Shown: positions 52,477 through 61,833 of the stretch, piece after piece
Position numbering within the stretch: position 1 is the stretch's first letter
How the letters are laid out: each line of letters starts with the position of its first letter
Assembly (NCBI GenBank): GCA_946540435.1
Contig: CAMNII010000007.1
Coordinates: 1-64,000, forward strand
From: an uncultured Prevotella sp.
GTDB taxonomy: Bacteria > Bacteroidota > Bacteroidia > Bacteroidales > Bacteroidaceae
Length of the DNA stretch: 64,000 nt
Direction: 5' to 3'
Translations under genes and position numbers: made by a program
The notes under the pieces: model-generated
Told to the model about the DNA's origin: nothing
Database searches by the model: none
Seen by the model: only the letters and a program-made list of their open reading frames with translations

Positions 52477-53526
52477 TCATCTTTTCACCTCCTCCGGATA
52501 CTGCATGGTGATACAGTGGATGGAGCCGTGCTGGCGGATGATGGTACGGCTGTCGACGGGAATGATTTCCCGTCCGGGGAACGCTCGCGCGATGGTGGCG
52601 CAGGCCTCATGGTCGAGGTCGGGCTGCGCATAGGTGGGTACGATGACGGCGCCGTTGATGACGAGGAAGTTGGCATAGGTGGCCGGCAACCTCTCTTCAC
52701 CGTCGTAGATGGGACGTGGCAGGGGCAGCGGCAGCAGTTGCAGCCGTCTGCCGTCGGCACTTCCGGCCAGTTCGGTGAGCTGTCGGTGGAGGGCCTGCAG
52801 GTCGTCGTAGTGCGGGTCGGCTGCGTCGTTAGTATATATATATAATAATGTACGCGAAGGGGCACATCTCACAATGGTATCTATGTGTCCGTCGGTATCG
52901 TCGCCGATGAGGTTTCCGTGGTCAATCCAGACGATGCGCTGGGCATGCAGGCGCCGTTTCAGTTCCTCCTCAATCTGTTCGCGGGTTAGCGGCTGGTTGC
53001 GATGGGAGGCAAGCAGACACTGCGAGGTGGTATAGATGGTTCCCTCTCCGTCGCTTTCTATCGAGCCTCCTTCGAGCACGAAGTCCAGGTGATCCTCATA
53101 CTGGCCGCTGAATACGTGCTGTGCATACAGCTGGCCGTTGAGGCTGTTGTCGAGGTCGGCCTTGAACTTCCCGCCCCACCCGTTGAAGCAGAAGTCCAGC
53201 AGTCGCGCCTCGTGCTGCCGCCCGACGAGGGTGATGAAGGCGTGGTCGCGCGCCCAGGTATCGTTATACCGCGCCGGCAGGATGGTGATGGGGTGCAGGG
53301 GTTGCGCCGGCAGCAGCCGTCTGACGGCTTCAGGGTCGTCGGCCGCGATGACGAGCGGCTCGAACCGGGTGACGGCCTCGGCTATCTCTAAATAGGTACG
53401 CGTGATGTCGTCGAGATAGGGAGCCCAGTCGGTACGGGCATGGGGCCACGTGAGCTGCACGGCACTCTGCGGTTCCCACTCGGCGGGCAGCCTGAACAGG
53501 GTTCTTGCAGATGATTGAGTGTTCAT
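52477..53526 (-). CDS. aguA: Agmatine deiminase
   Basis: WPHARTDWAPYLDD; NGWGGKF; DHLDFVLEGGSIESDGEGTIYTT; start trimmed to MNTQSS at 53526. Confidence 0.92.
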   Translation of the reverse strand: MNTQSSARTLFRLPAEWEPQSAVQLTWPHARTDWAPYLDDITRTYLEIAEAVTRFEPLVIAADDPEAVRRLLPAQPLHPITILPARYNDTWARDHAFITLVGRQHEARLLDFCFNGWGGKFKADLDNSLNGQLYAQHVFSGQYEDHLDFVLEGGSIESDGEGTIYTTSQCLLASHRNQPLTREQIEEELKRRLHAQRIVWIDHGNLIGDDTDGHIDTIVRCAPSRTLLYIYTNDAADPHYDDLQALHRQLTELAGSADGRRLQLLPLPLPRPIYDGEERLPATYANFLVINGAVIVPTYAQPDLDHEACATIARAFPGREIIPVDSRTIIRQHGSIHCITMQYPEEVKR

Positions 53527-53530
53527 GCTG

Positions 53531-53538
53531 CAAAAATA
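53531..53538 (-). promoter_or_regulatory. -7 element TATTTTTG, 4 nt before aguA ATG
   Basis: TATTTTTG-CAGC-ATG. Confidence 0.55.
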
Positions 53539-53651
53539 CGAAGTTTTTTTGTAATACCGCATCTTTTTGCCTACTTTTTTATCCCTCACCGGCCAGCAGG
53601 CCTGGTGCCCTCCTGCCACCCACCCTATGCATCTCCGAACAAAAAACAAGT

Positions 53652-53959
53652 TTCTCCAGATACGACTCCAAATTTCTTCAGGTACGAATCTAAGATTCAG
53701 CAGATACCACCCCAAGGTTCGGCAGGCGCAATTCTGACGTTCGGCAGGCGCAATTCTGACTTTCTGCAGGCACAATTCTGACGTTCGGCTGGTACGATTC
53801 TAAGGTTCGGCAGGCACGTTTTTCAGGTTCTCCAGACACAATCATAAGGATCGTCAAACACGAAGGTAAGGATCGTCAGACCAAAATAGGCTATTTTGAT
53901 GACCAAAATAAGCTATTTTGGTGACCAAAATAGGCTATTTTGGTCGGCCGTTCCAAAGT
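53652..53959. repeat. 22-bp-period degenerate tandem array (13 full units plus one partial)
   Basis: Units start at 53652, 53674, 53696 ... 53916, e.g. TTCGGCAGGCGCAATTCTGACG; last units are TTTTGGTGACCAAAATAGGCTA-type. Confidence 0.9.
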
Positions 53960-54031
53960 ATCGGCTGTCAAAGGCTTGGCGGAAGGGTAAAAAAACTGAG
54001 GCTTTTGTTTGTGAGTATTATAGTTTTTTTA

Positions 54032-54039
54032 TAATTTTG
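54032..54039 (+). promoter_or_regulatory. -7 element TAATTTTG, 6 nt before ATG of the TPR regulator
   Basis: TAATTTTG-CATGCG-ATG. Confidence 0.55.
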
Positions 54040-54045
54040 CATGCG

Positions 54046-55656
54046 ATGAAGTGTATTAAGAGCCTATTGACGGCACTATATATGATGCTATGGCTTGGTT
54101 GCGGAAATCCCTCTGCAACCGACCGTACCGCAGCTCTGCTCAGCGACCTTGACGCCACGCTGTCGCAACGCGACTACTATGAGTCGTTGCGTCTGCAGCG
54201 CATTGACTCGCTCAACCGGTTGTCGACAGCGGCTACCGATGCCCATGAACGCTATGAGCTCCTGCTCCGCGTGTTCGACGAATACAAGTCCTACCGTTAC
54301 GACTCTGCCTATGCCTATGCACGCCGCTGCTACGACGAGGCATTGGACATGGGCGATGAAGCCTGCATGTCGGAGGCGAAATGCGCCGTGTCATTCTGCC
54401 TGATGTCGTCGGGCATGTTCAAGGAGGCCAGCGAGATGATGGCCTCGGTACGCACCGAGGGCATGTCTCCGCGCCAGATGCGCACCTACTACTCCACCTA
54501 CTCCAAACTCTTCCAGGAAGAAGCCAACTACTCCGGCGTGGAGCCTTACTACACCACCTACACGCAACAGAGCGACCGCTACATCGACACACTGAAGACA
54601 CTGCTCAGCGCCGATGACAGCGAATGGTGGTCGCAGACAGGTGCGCAACACATGAAAAACCACCGCTTCGAAGAGGCCATCGTCACCCTCGAAGGCTATC
54701 TGTCGCGCTTTCCCGATGCCGATGTCCATGAGCGGGCCATGGTCATGGCAGAGATGGCCTGGGCATATATCCATACGGGCCGCGACGACAAAGCCCTCGA
54801 CTGCTTCATCCAATCGGCCATCTACGACACGCAGTCGTCCACACGCGAGATCACCGCACTGTTCTTCGCCGCGAAATTCATCGCACAGCAGGGCGACGTC
54901 GACCGTGCCAGCAGCTATGCCAAGCAGGCCCTCGACGACATCACCTTCTACAACGCCCGCCAACGGAAGATTGAACTCGGACAGATACTCCCCATCATCG
55001 AGCAGGAACGCTATAACGCCCTGTCGCTGCAGCGCAACCGCATCATCATCGCCGCACTGCTCGCCAGCATCCTGTTCCTCGTCGTTCTGGCCGCCATCTT
55101 CCAGATGCGCCGCCTGAACAAGAAACTGTGGCAGGCCCGACAGACCATCGCCGGGCGCAACGAAGAACTCAGACGCGTGAACGACGACCTGATAGAGGCC
55201 AACCGCATCAAAGACGTATACATCGGGCGCTCCTTCTTTGTCAATGCCGAATTCATCGAGAAGATGGAGAAGCTATACCTCACCGTGGACCGGAAGATAC
55301 AAGCCCGGCAGTACGACGACCTGCGCAAGACCGTCAACCTCACAGCACTGGAGAAAGAGCGCAAACAGATGTATGCAGCCTTCGACGAAACCTTCCTCAA
55401 CCTCTTCCCCACCTTCATCGAACAGTACAACAGGCTCTTCGACGAGAAAGACCGCCGCAAGCCGCAGGACGAGAAGTCGCTGACCTCGGAGATGCGCATC
55501 TTCGCACTCATCCGGCTGGGCATCACCGACAGCGAGCGCATAGCCCGCTTCCTCGACTACTCCGTGCACACGGTGAACACCTACAAGACACGCGTGAAGA
55601 ACAAGTCCACCGTCGAGAATGACCTCTTCGAACAGTACATCATGAAGATAGAATAA
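54046..55656 (+). CDS. DUF6377-like TPR/transmembrane/HTH-like regulator
   Basis: Lipobox-like N-terminus, TPR-like helices, TM segment, C-terminal ALIRLGITDSERIARFLDYSVHTVNTYKTRVKNKS. Confidence 0.78.
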   Translation: MKCIKSLLTALYMMLWLGCGNPSATDRTAALLSDLDATLSQRDYYESLRLQRIDSLNRLSTAATDAHERYELLLRVFDEYKSYRYDSAYAYARRCYDEALDMGDEACMSEAKCAVSFCLMSSGMFKEASEMMASVRTEGMSPRQMRTYYSTYSKLFQEEANYSGVEPYYTTYTQQSDRYIDTLKTLLSADDSEWWSQTGAQHMKNHRFEEAIVTLEGYLSRFPDADVHERAMVMAEMAWAYIHTGRDDKALDCFIQSAIYDTQSSTREITALFFAAKFIAQQGDVDRASSYAKQALDDITFYNARQRKIELGQILPIIEQERYNALSLQRNRIIIAALLASILFLVVLAAIFQMRRLNKKLWQARQTIAGRNEELRRVNDDLIEANRIKDVYIGRSFFVNAEFIEKMEKLYLTVDRKIQARQYDDLRKTVNLTALEKERKQMYAAFDETFLNLFPTFIEQYNRLFDEKDRRKPQDEKSLTSEMRIFALIRLGITDSERIARFLDYSVHTVNTYKTRVKNKSTVENDLFEQYIMKIE

Positions 55657-55798
55657 GGGCGACGGCCACAGACTATCATAATACAAATGCAAAGCCCACA
55701 CCCCTGCAAGCATTTGTCTGACAGACAGTTATAAGAAACCACCATACCAAGTCCGTCATACAAACCGTTGGCAGCTTGGCGCACACACGATTATTAAT

Positions 55799-55806
55799 TA
55801 ACTTTG
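55799..55806 (+). promoter_or_regulatory. -7 element TAACTTTG of the GH31 gene
   Basis: Matches TAnnTTTG; ATG at 55833. Confidence 0.5.
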
Positions 55807-55832
55807 CAGCGTAAAACCCAAATAGCAAAGCA

Positions 55833-58379
55833 ATGAACAAAACAATCTTGAAAAAAACACTCATCATGCTCGCACTGATGCTAAGCCCAATGGCCATGCA
55901 TGCTGACGATGACAACAACCCCGTTGCCAACCCGGCAGCCGTCGTGCAGAGCGGAAACATGCGGTTCACCGTGCTCACACCACAACTCATCCGCATCCAG
56001 TACAGCCGGCTGAAGAAGTTCGAAGACCGTGCAACATTCGCCGTCATCAACAGAAACCTGCCGGTACCCAACTTCACCACACGTGAAGAAGGAGGATACC
56101 TCTACATCAACACCGATGCCCTGGAACTGAAATACCGACTTAACACCACGCCATCACCATCGGCAAAGAGCACGAACTCGCTCACCATCACACTGAACGT
56201 AGCTGGACGCACCGTCACATGGTACCCCGGAAAAGACGACGCACTCAACCTCAAAGGCACCCTGCGCACACTCGACCAGGTGACTGGCGACAGCAACAGG
56301 GGTGACCTCGAGAACGGCATCCTCTCGCGCGACGGATGGGCCATCATCGACGAAAGCCCCGCCACACGCCGCGGCGACGGATCCACCACCTTCGCCTTCG
56401 ACAAGGAAGTGAACGGCATGCCATGGGTAGCAGAACCCGTAGACCACAATGCCTACGACTGGTACTTCTTCGGCTACGGACACGAATACAAGAAAGCCCT
56501 CGGCGACTTCATCAAAGTGGCTGGACGCATACCCATGCCGCCACGCTACATCCTCGGCTACTGGTACAGCAAATACCAGCAGTACACCCAGCAGGACTTC
56601 GTCAACCTGGTCAACGAGATACAGGGCAACGACATACCCATCGACGTGATGATATTCGACATGGACTGGCACCGCTCCGACAAATGGACCGGATGGAGCT
56701 GGGACAAGGACAAGATCCCCAACCCCACAGGCCTCATCCGATGGATGCACAACAAAAACCTCAAAGTATCCCTTAACCTACACCCGGCCGACGGCGTAGG
56801 CTCATGGGAAGACAACTTCACCAAGGTGCGCGACGACATGGGACGCACAGGGACAGAGACCGTGCCCTGGACACTCGAAGACTCCACCTTCTACAAGACC
56901 ATGTTCAAGAACATCATCCACCTACGAGAGAGCGAAGGCGTGGACTTCTGGTGGCTCGACTGGCAGCAGAACCTCACCAACCCACGCATGGAAGGACTCA
57001 GCGAGACCTTCTGGTGCAACCACGTCTTCTACAACGACATGAAGCAGAACCGGCCACAGCTCCGACCCGTCATCTACCACCGCTGGGGAGGAATGGGCAG
57101 CCACCGCTACCCCATCGGCTTCTCCGGCGACACACACCCCGCCTTCTCCACACTCGCCTACGAGACCTACTTCACCGCCACAGCATCCAACGTAGGATTC
57201 GGATACTGGGGACACGACCTCGGCGGACATAACTACGCACCCACCAACAACAACGACCCCGAGCTATACCTCAGATGGATGCAGTTCGGCGTCTTCACAC
57301 CCGTCTTCAGGACACACGCCAGCAACCACCCCGACCTGGAACGACGCATCTGGAAATACCCCAACTTCGAGCAACTCCGCGAGACCGTCTACCTGCGCTA
57401 CGAGCTCATGCCCTATATCTACACCGCCGCACGCGAAGGCTATGACACCGGCGTGTCCATGTGCCGCCCGCTCTACTACGAATGGCCCGAAGAAAACAAC
57501 GCCTATCGCTACGAAGACGAATACTACTTCGGCAACGACATCATCGTAGCTCCCGTGGTGACAGCCGCAGCAGCCAACGGACTGGCCAAGCGCACCACAT
57601 GGCTGCCCAAAGGCTATTGGTTCGACGTCTGCCGCAACAAACTCATCCCCGGCGACCAGGAACTCACCGACAGCTACTCGGCAACCGAGATCCCCTACTT
57701 CCTCAAAGCAGGAACCATCCTCGTCACCAACCCCGCCATCAAGCACCTGAAGGAGAACGTCAAGGAACTCATCATCAAGGTAGCACCGGGAGCCGACGGG
57801 CAGACCACCCTCTATGAAGACGAAGGCGACAGCGACGGATACAAAGAAGGCCAGTACGCCACGACAACCATGACCCAGCAGCGCACCGACGAGAAACTCA
57901 CCTTCACCATCGAGCCACGCGTAGGCATGTACAACGGCATGCCCGAAAGCCGCAGCTATCAGGTAGTATTCCTCACCGAGGCACAGCCGCTCAGCGTCAG
58001 CATCAACGGAACAGAGACCGACACATGGACCTACGACGAGACATCACAGACACTCACAGTCAGCGTCCCCACCACATCATGCGACGCACAGACCGTCGTC
58101 GAGGTAAGCCGCAGCGCAACCGATGCCAGCAAGATCACCTTCGACAACACCATCGACCTCTACTACGACGCCACCGCCGACGAACTCGTCGCTTCCGCAT
58201 CGAAGAAAGCCAAGAGCATCCGGCTGAGCATAGCATCCATCGACGGAGCAGAAGCAGCACAGACCAGCAGCAGCAATGCCGACAGACTGACCTATGCCAT
58301 CGGACACCTGCCCCAGGGCGGATACATCTGCCGCCTCAACGTCGACGGACAAATCGTAACACGTAAAATCGTAAAATAA
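55833..58379 (+). CDS. Glycoside hydrolase family 31 enzyme with T9SS-like C-terminal tail
   Basis: DIPIDVMIFDMDWHRSDKWTGWSWD; GVDFWWLDWQQ; FSGDTHPAFSTLAYETYFTATASNVGFGYWGHDLGGH. Confidence 0.95.
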   Translation: MNKTILKKTLIMLALMLSPMAMHADDDNNPVANPAAVVQSGNMRFTVLTPQLIRIQYSRLKKFEDRATFAVINRNLPVPNFTTREEGGYLYINTDALELKYRLNTTPSPSAKSTNSLTITLNVAGRTVTWYPGKDDALNLKGTLRTLDQVTGDSNRGDLENGILSRDGWAIIDESPATRRGDGSTTFAFDKEVNGMPWVAEPVDHNAYDWYFFGYGHEYKKALGDFIKVAGRIPMPPRYILGYWYSKYQQYTQQDFVNLVNEIQGNDIPIDVMIFDMDWHRSDKWTGWSWDKDKIPNPTGLIRWMHNKNLKVSLNLHPADGVGSWEDNFTKVRDDMGRTGTETVPWTLEDSTFYKTMFKNIIHLRESEGVDFWWLDWQQNLTNPRMEGLSETFWCNHVFYNDMKQNRPQLRPVIYHRWGGMGSHRYPIGFSGDTHPAFSTLAYETYFTATASNVGFGYWGHDLGGHNYAPTNNNDPELYLRWMQFGVFTPVFRTHASNHPDLERRIWKYPNFEQLRETVYLRYELMPYIYTAAREGYDTGVSMCRPLYYEWPEENNAYRYEDEYYFGNDIIVAPVVTAAAANGLAKRTTWLPKGYWFDVCRNKLIPGDQELTDSYSATEIPYFLKAGTILVTNPAIKHLKENVKELIIKVAPGADGQTTLYEDEGDSDGYKEGQYATTTMTQQRTDEKLTFTIEPRVGMYNGMPESRSYQVVFLTEAQPLSVSINGTETDTWTYDETSQTLTVSVPTTSCDAQTVVEVSRSATDASKITFDNTIDLYYDATADELVASASKKAKSIRLSIASIDGAEAAQTSSSNADRLTYAIGHLPQGGYICRLNVDGQIVTRKIVK

Positions 58380-58396
58380 CAGGGAGGAACAGACAT

Positions 58397-59359
58397 ATGA
58401 AAAAAATATTTGCCATCATCACCGCAATACTGCTTGCCGTGAACAGCAATGCACAAACCGAACTGTGGATCAGCGGAACGGCAGTACCCGGAGGAACGCA
58501 GAAACTCGAGACATTCCCCGAAGGACAGTACAAATACGCTGGAACACTACTGCAAGGAGAATTCAAAATCATGACCACACCCGACGGCAGCGGAAACACC
58601 AGCTACTACGCACCACGATACCCCGACTCATACGTCGTCAACAAAGGACTCGCCTACACCATGACACGCAGCGCATCAGCAGGATCATGGGTGGTACCCT
58701 TCACCGAGGACCGCTACAAATTCGTCCTCGACACCAAGAAGCAGACACTAAAAGGAGAAATCTTCGTACCCTGGAGAGAAGTATATTTGGCCGGAGGAGC
58801 ATGCGAAATAGGATGGCACGCCTTCGTCATGCTGCCCTTCACACAGGACGAGAACGACCCCAACGTGTTCACATGGACTGGTGAGCTGCGCGAGGGCACC
58901 AACGTCGAAGAGCCACGACGCTTCAAACTGCAGGGACAGAACACATGGGACCCCAAGAGACTGCATCCCTACACACAGGACGAAGCCGTGCTCGAGTCGA
59001 CACAGATGCGCCACGGCGGCGACGACACCAAATGGGAAATAGCCGGCAACGGCATCTATCGCATCACCGTCAACGTCTTCAAGGACACCTTCAAAGCTGA
59101 ATTCCTCGGCAACGGAGCCAAAGACGGCACCACCGACGCCGACATCCTGCCGACAGGACCCAAGATCGAAGTCAACGGACACACCATCCGCGTGAAGTGC
59201 CCCGAGAAAATCAATGTCGACATCTATACCGTTGACTCCATTCGCCTTGCCCACAAGAGCGGGACCGACGTCACCATCACACTCCCCAAGGACGGCTTCT
59301 ATGTCGTCAAAGGAAAAAGCAAACATGCCGCCTTCACCAAGAAAGTGGCCATCAACTGA
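58397..59359 (+). CDS. Secreted SusE/SusF-like carbohydrate-binding protein
   Basis: Signal peptide; repeated WISGTAVPGG.../VYLAGGACEIGWH... domains; short C-terminal tail. Confidence 0.65.
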   Translation: MKKIFAIITAILLAVNSNAQTELWISGTAVPGGTQKLETFPEGQYKYAGTLLQGEFKIMTTPDGSGNTSYYAPRYPDSYVVNKGLAYTMTRSASAGSWVVPFTEDRYKFVLDTKKQTLKGEIFVPWREVYLAGGACEIGWHAFVMLPFTQDENDPNVFTWTGELREGTNVEEPRRFKLQGQNTWDPKRLHPYTQDEAVLESTQMRHGGDDTKWEIAGNGIYRITVNVFKDTFKAEFLGNGAKDGTTDADILPTGPKIEVNGHTIRVKCPEKINVDIYTVDSIRLAHKSGTDVTITLPKDGFYVVKGKSKHAAFTKKVAIN

Positions 59360-59373
59360 ACACACGTCCTAAG

Positions 59374-59958
59374 ATGCTCGAACTGAAAGACATCATACTC
59401 AGCAGCAACACCATAGAACTACCACAGCCACTGTCGCTCACTGCCGAGGCCGGAAAGGTGACAACCGTCACCGGCCCGGCAGGCAGCGGCAAGACATGGC
59501 TGCTCAAAGCCATCATGGGACTGGCACCCCACGAAAGCGGATACATCACCATCAACGGAGAAGTCGTCACCCCTGACTCGGCACCATTCTTCCGCAAGCA
59601 CATCGCCTACGTGCCGCAGGACGTCGCCATGCCACCGATGACCATCTCCGAAATCATCGGACAACTGTGGACACTCCACAGCAACAGCAACAAGGAGCTC
59701 CACCATGCCGACCTGCGGAGACAATGGCAAGTGCTCGACCTCGACTCACAGCTATGGGAAACGACGACTGACAACATACCCGCCCCCACCCTGCGCCGGA
59801 TGCTGCTCTCCGTAACACCCTATCTGAAACGGCCGATACTACTCGTCGACATGCCCTGCCTGGACCAGACGGCAGAACATCAGTCACGCATCAGGACATT
59901 CCTCCAGCAACAGGCTGAAGGAGGAGCCATCGTCCTCATCACCGACAGACCCTACTGA
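59374..59958 (+). CDS. FetA-like ABC ATPase with degenerate catalytic motifs
   Basis: Walker A GPAGSGKT intact; no LSGGQ; Walker B ILLVDMPCLD; H-loop position LITDRPY. Confidence 0.75.
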   Translation: MLELKDIILSSNTIELPQPLSLTAEAGKVTTVTGPAGSGKTWLLKAIMGLAPHESGYITINGEVVTPDSAPFFRKHIAYVPQDVAMPPMTISEIIGQLWTLHSNSNKELHHADLRRQWQVLDLDSQLWETTTDNIPAPTLRRMLLSVTPYLKRPILLVDMPCLDQTAEHQSRIRTFLQQQAEGGAIVLITDRPY

Positions 59959-59988
59959 ACAATCAACCCTATAACCGTCTATACGACC

Positions 59989-60948
59989 ATGTCACTAACA
60001 GCATTCCTCTTCGGCATCGCACTCCTCGCACTACCCGCCTACATCACCGTCGCACTCCACACAGGCCTCGAGACCATCATGGCCAAAGCATTCGCCAAAA
60101 TGGTGCTGTGGACAGGCCTGCTGGCATTATGCCTGTGGACCCTCACCACACAGATGCACTGGGCCTTCAGCCTGCCCGCAGTAGCACTGATGACCGTCGG
60201 TGGCGCAGCCATCACCGTACACTGGGCACGACAGAGCCAACGCATCTACCTCATCCCCATGACCGCCGCCTTCGCAGCCACCATCACCTTCACACTGCTA
60301 TGGCTATGGCTTCTGGTGGTGGGACTCCACAACGCATTCATCGAGTGCTACATGCTGCCACTGGCAGGAATGCTCCTCGGCGCAATGATAGAAACCAACA
60401 GCGCCGCACTCGCCACCTATCATTCAGGACTCCAGCACCATGGACAGCTGTATGAATACCTGCTGGGCAACGGCGCCAACCACCGCGAGGCCACAACCTA
60501 CTTCCTAAGGCGAGCCCTGCAAAGCGCCATGACGCCCCTGCTCCACCGATGGGGACGCCTCGTCGTGTTCACCACACCCGTCGTGATGTGGATGCTGATC
60601 ATGTCAGGATGGGACGCATGGACAGCCTTCGAATGGCAGCTCGTGCTGGCCGCCGCCATGCTCTTCTGCAGCGTAGCAGCCCTCCTCGTCATGGTCTTCG
60701 TAGCCCGACGATACGCCTTCGACCCCTACGAAGCCCTCATCACCATCCGTAAAAACGAAGCACCCGCACCCTCAACAACACAAGAAGACACAACACCCCA
60801 AGAACATGACATTCCGCAAGAAACTCCTGAAAGCAGACAGCAAGAAGAAGATATAGAAGATAAAGAAGAAGTGACAACCAACCCACAAGAAACTCCGCAA
60901 ACAACCCACGACAATGAAGAGAACAACTGGCTATCACTGGAGAAATAG
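59989..60948 (+). CDS. FetB-like (UPF0014) membrane permease with acidic tail
   Basis: LPLAGMLLGAMIETNSAALATYHSGLQHHGQLYEYLLGNGANHREATTYFLRRALQSAMTPLLH. Confidence 0.75.
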   Translation: MSLTAFLFGIALLALPAYITVALHTGLETIMAKAFAKMVLWTGLLALCLWTLTTQMHWAFSLPAVALMTVGGAAITVHWARQSQRIYLIPMTAAFAATITFTLLWLWLLVVGLHNAFIECYMLPLAGMLLGAMIETNSAALATYHSGLQHHGQLYEYLLGNGANHREATTYFLRRALQSAMTPLLHRWGRLVVFTTPVVMWMLIMSGWDAWTAFEWQLVLAAAMLFCSVAALLVMVFVARRYAFDPYEALITIRKNEAPAPSTTQEDTTPQEHDIPQETPESRQQEEDIEDKEEVTTNPQETPQTTHDNEENNWLSLEK

Positions 60949-61777
60949 CCTCCCGATGCTATTCCTCCTCGGCCTGACCTGCTGCCAACCCAAGCAGGCC
61001 ACAACCGGTGACACGGCAACATCAGACAAGCAGCCATCAACCTTCTACAATACCAAGAACAACGATGACAGTCGCCAGCAGGCAAAGACCATCACCGAAT
61101 ACGAACTGCCGGCACCACTCACCGACAGACCCGAGCTGATTATCCGGCGCGAAGGCTATACCACCTCCTACAATGCCACCACGAAACAACCCAACTGGGT
61201 GGCATGGCACCTCACGAAGAACCGCACACACGGCAATGCCACACGCAATGAGAGCGCCTTCATGGAGGACACCACCGTGCCGGCACCCCGTGCCACCCTC
61301 GACGACTACTTCAACAGAGGTTACGATCGCGGACACATGTGTCCCGCCGCCGACAACAAATGGAACAAGACAGCCATGGACGAGTCGTTCCTGCTCACCA
61401 ACATATGCCCGCAAAACCACGGACTGAACAAATACGAATGGAACGACGTAGAGATGCTGTGCCGCGACTGGGCCCACCGCTACGGAGCCATCGACATCGT
61501 CTGCGGACCCATCTTCCGCAACGACACGCCGCAACGCACCCTCGGACGCAACAAGGTATGGGTGCCCGACGCCTTCTTCAAGGTCGTGCTCTGTCGTAAA
61601 GGCGAACCCAAAGCCATCGGATTCGTCTACGACAATATCGGAAGAAAGATGAAGATGAACGAACATATCTTCACCGTCGACGAGATAGAAGACATCACCG
61701 GCATCGACTTCTTCCCTGCCCTCGACGACAAGACCGAGAACACGGTTGAAGCCGTCAGCAACATCAGGGAATGGTAA
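60914..61777 (+). CDS. DNA/RNA non-specific endonuclease (NUC1), lipoprotein-like
   Basis: YDRGHMCPAADNKWN; NICPQNHGLNKYEWNDVE; lipobox-like LLGLTCC. Confidence 0.92.
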   Translation: MKRTTGYHWRNSLPMLFLLGLTCCQPKQATTGDTATSDKQPSTFYNTKNNDDSRQQAKTITEYELPAPLTDRPELIIRREGYTTSYNATTKQPNWVAWHLTKNRTHGNATRNESAFMEDTTVPAPRATLDDYFNRGYDRGHMCPAADNKWNKTAMDESFLLTNICPQNHGLNKYEWNDVEMLCRDWAHRYGAIDIVCGPIFRNDTPQRTLGRNKVWVPDAFFKVVLCRKGEPKAIGFVYDNIGRKMKMNEHIFTVDEIEDITGIDFFPALDDKTENTVEAVSNIREW

Positions 61778-61833
61778 ACCGACGGCTCATCATTCCCTCT
61801 CTGTGAGACAGGTCAGAAAAACAATCAAGAATA

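Noticed and set aside
53527-53775. N-terminal extension of agmatine deiminase in the ORF track
   Set aside because: It reads through the promoter and the 22-bp array; the conserved protein begins at MNTQSSARTLFRLPAEWEPQ.
53652-53945. CRISPR array
   Set aside because: Units are contiguous 22-mers with no spacers between invariant repeats, and no cas genes are nearby.
60914-61777. NUC1-type nuclease as a toxin/effector
   Set aside because: It has a lipoprotein-like N-terminus, and no immunity gene or secretion-effector domain is next to it; secreted scavenging nuclease is the simpler reading.
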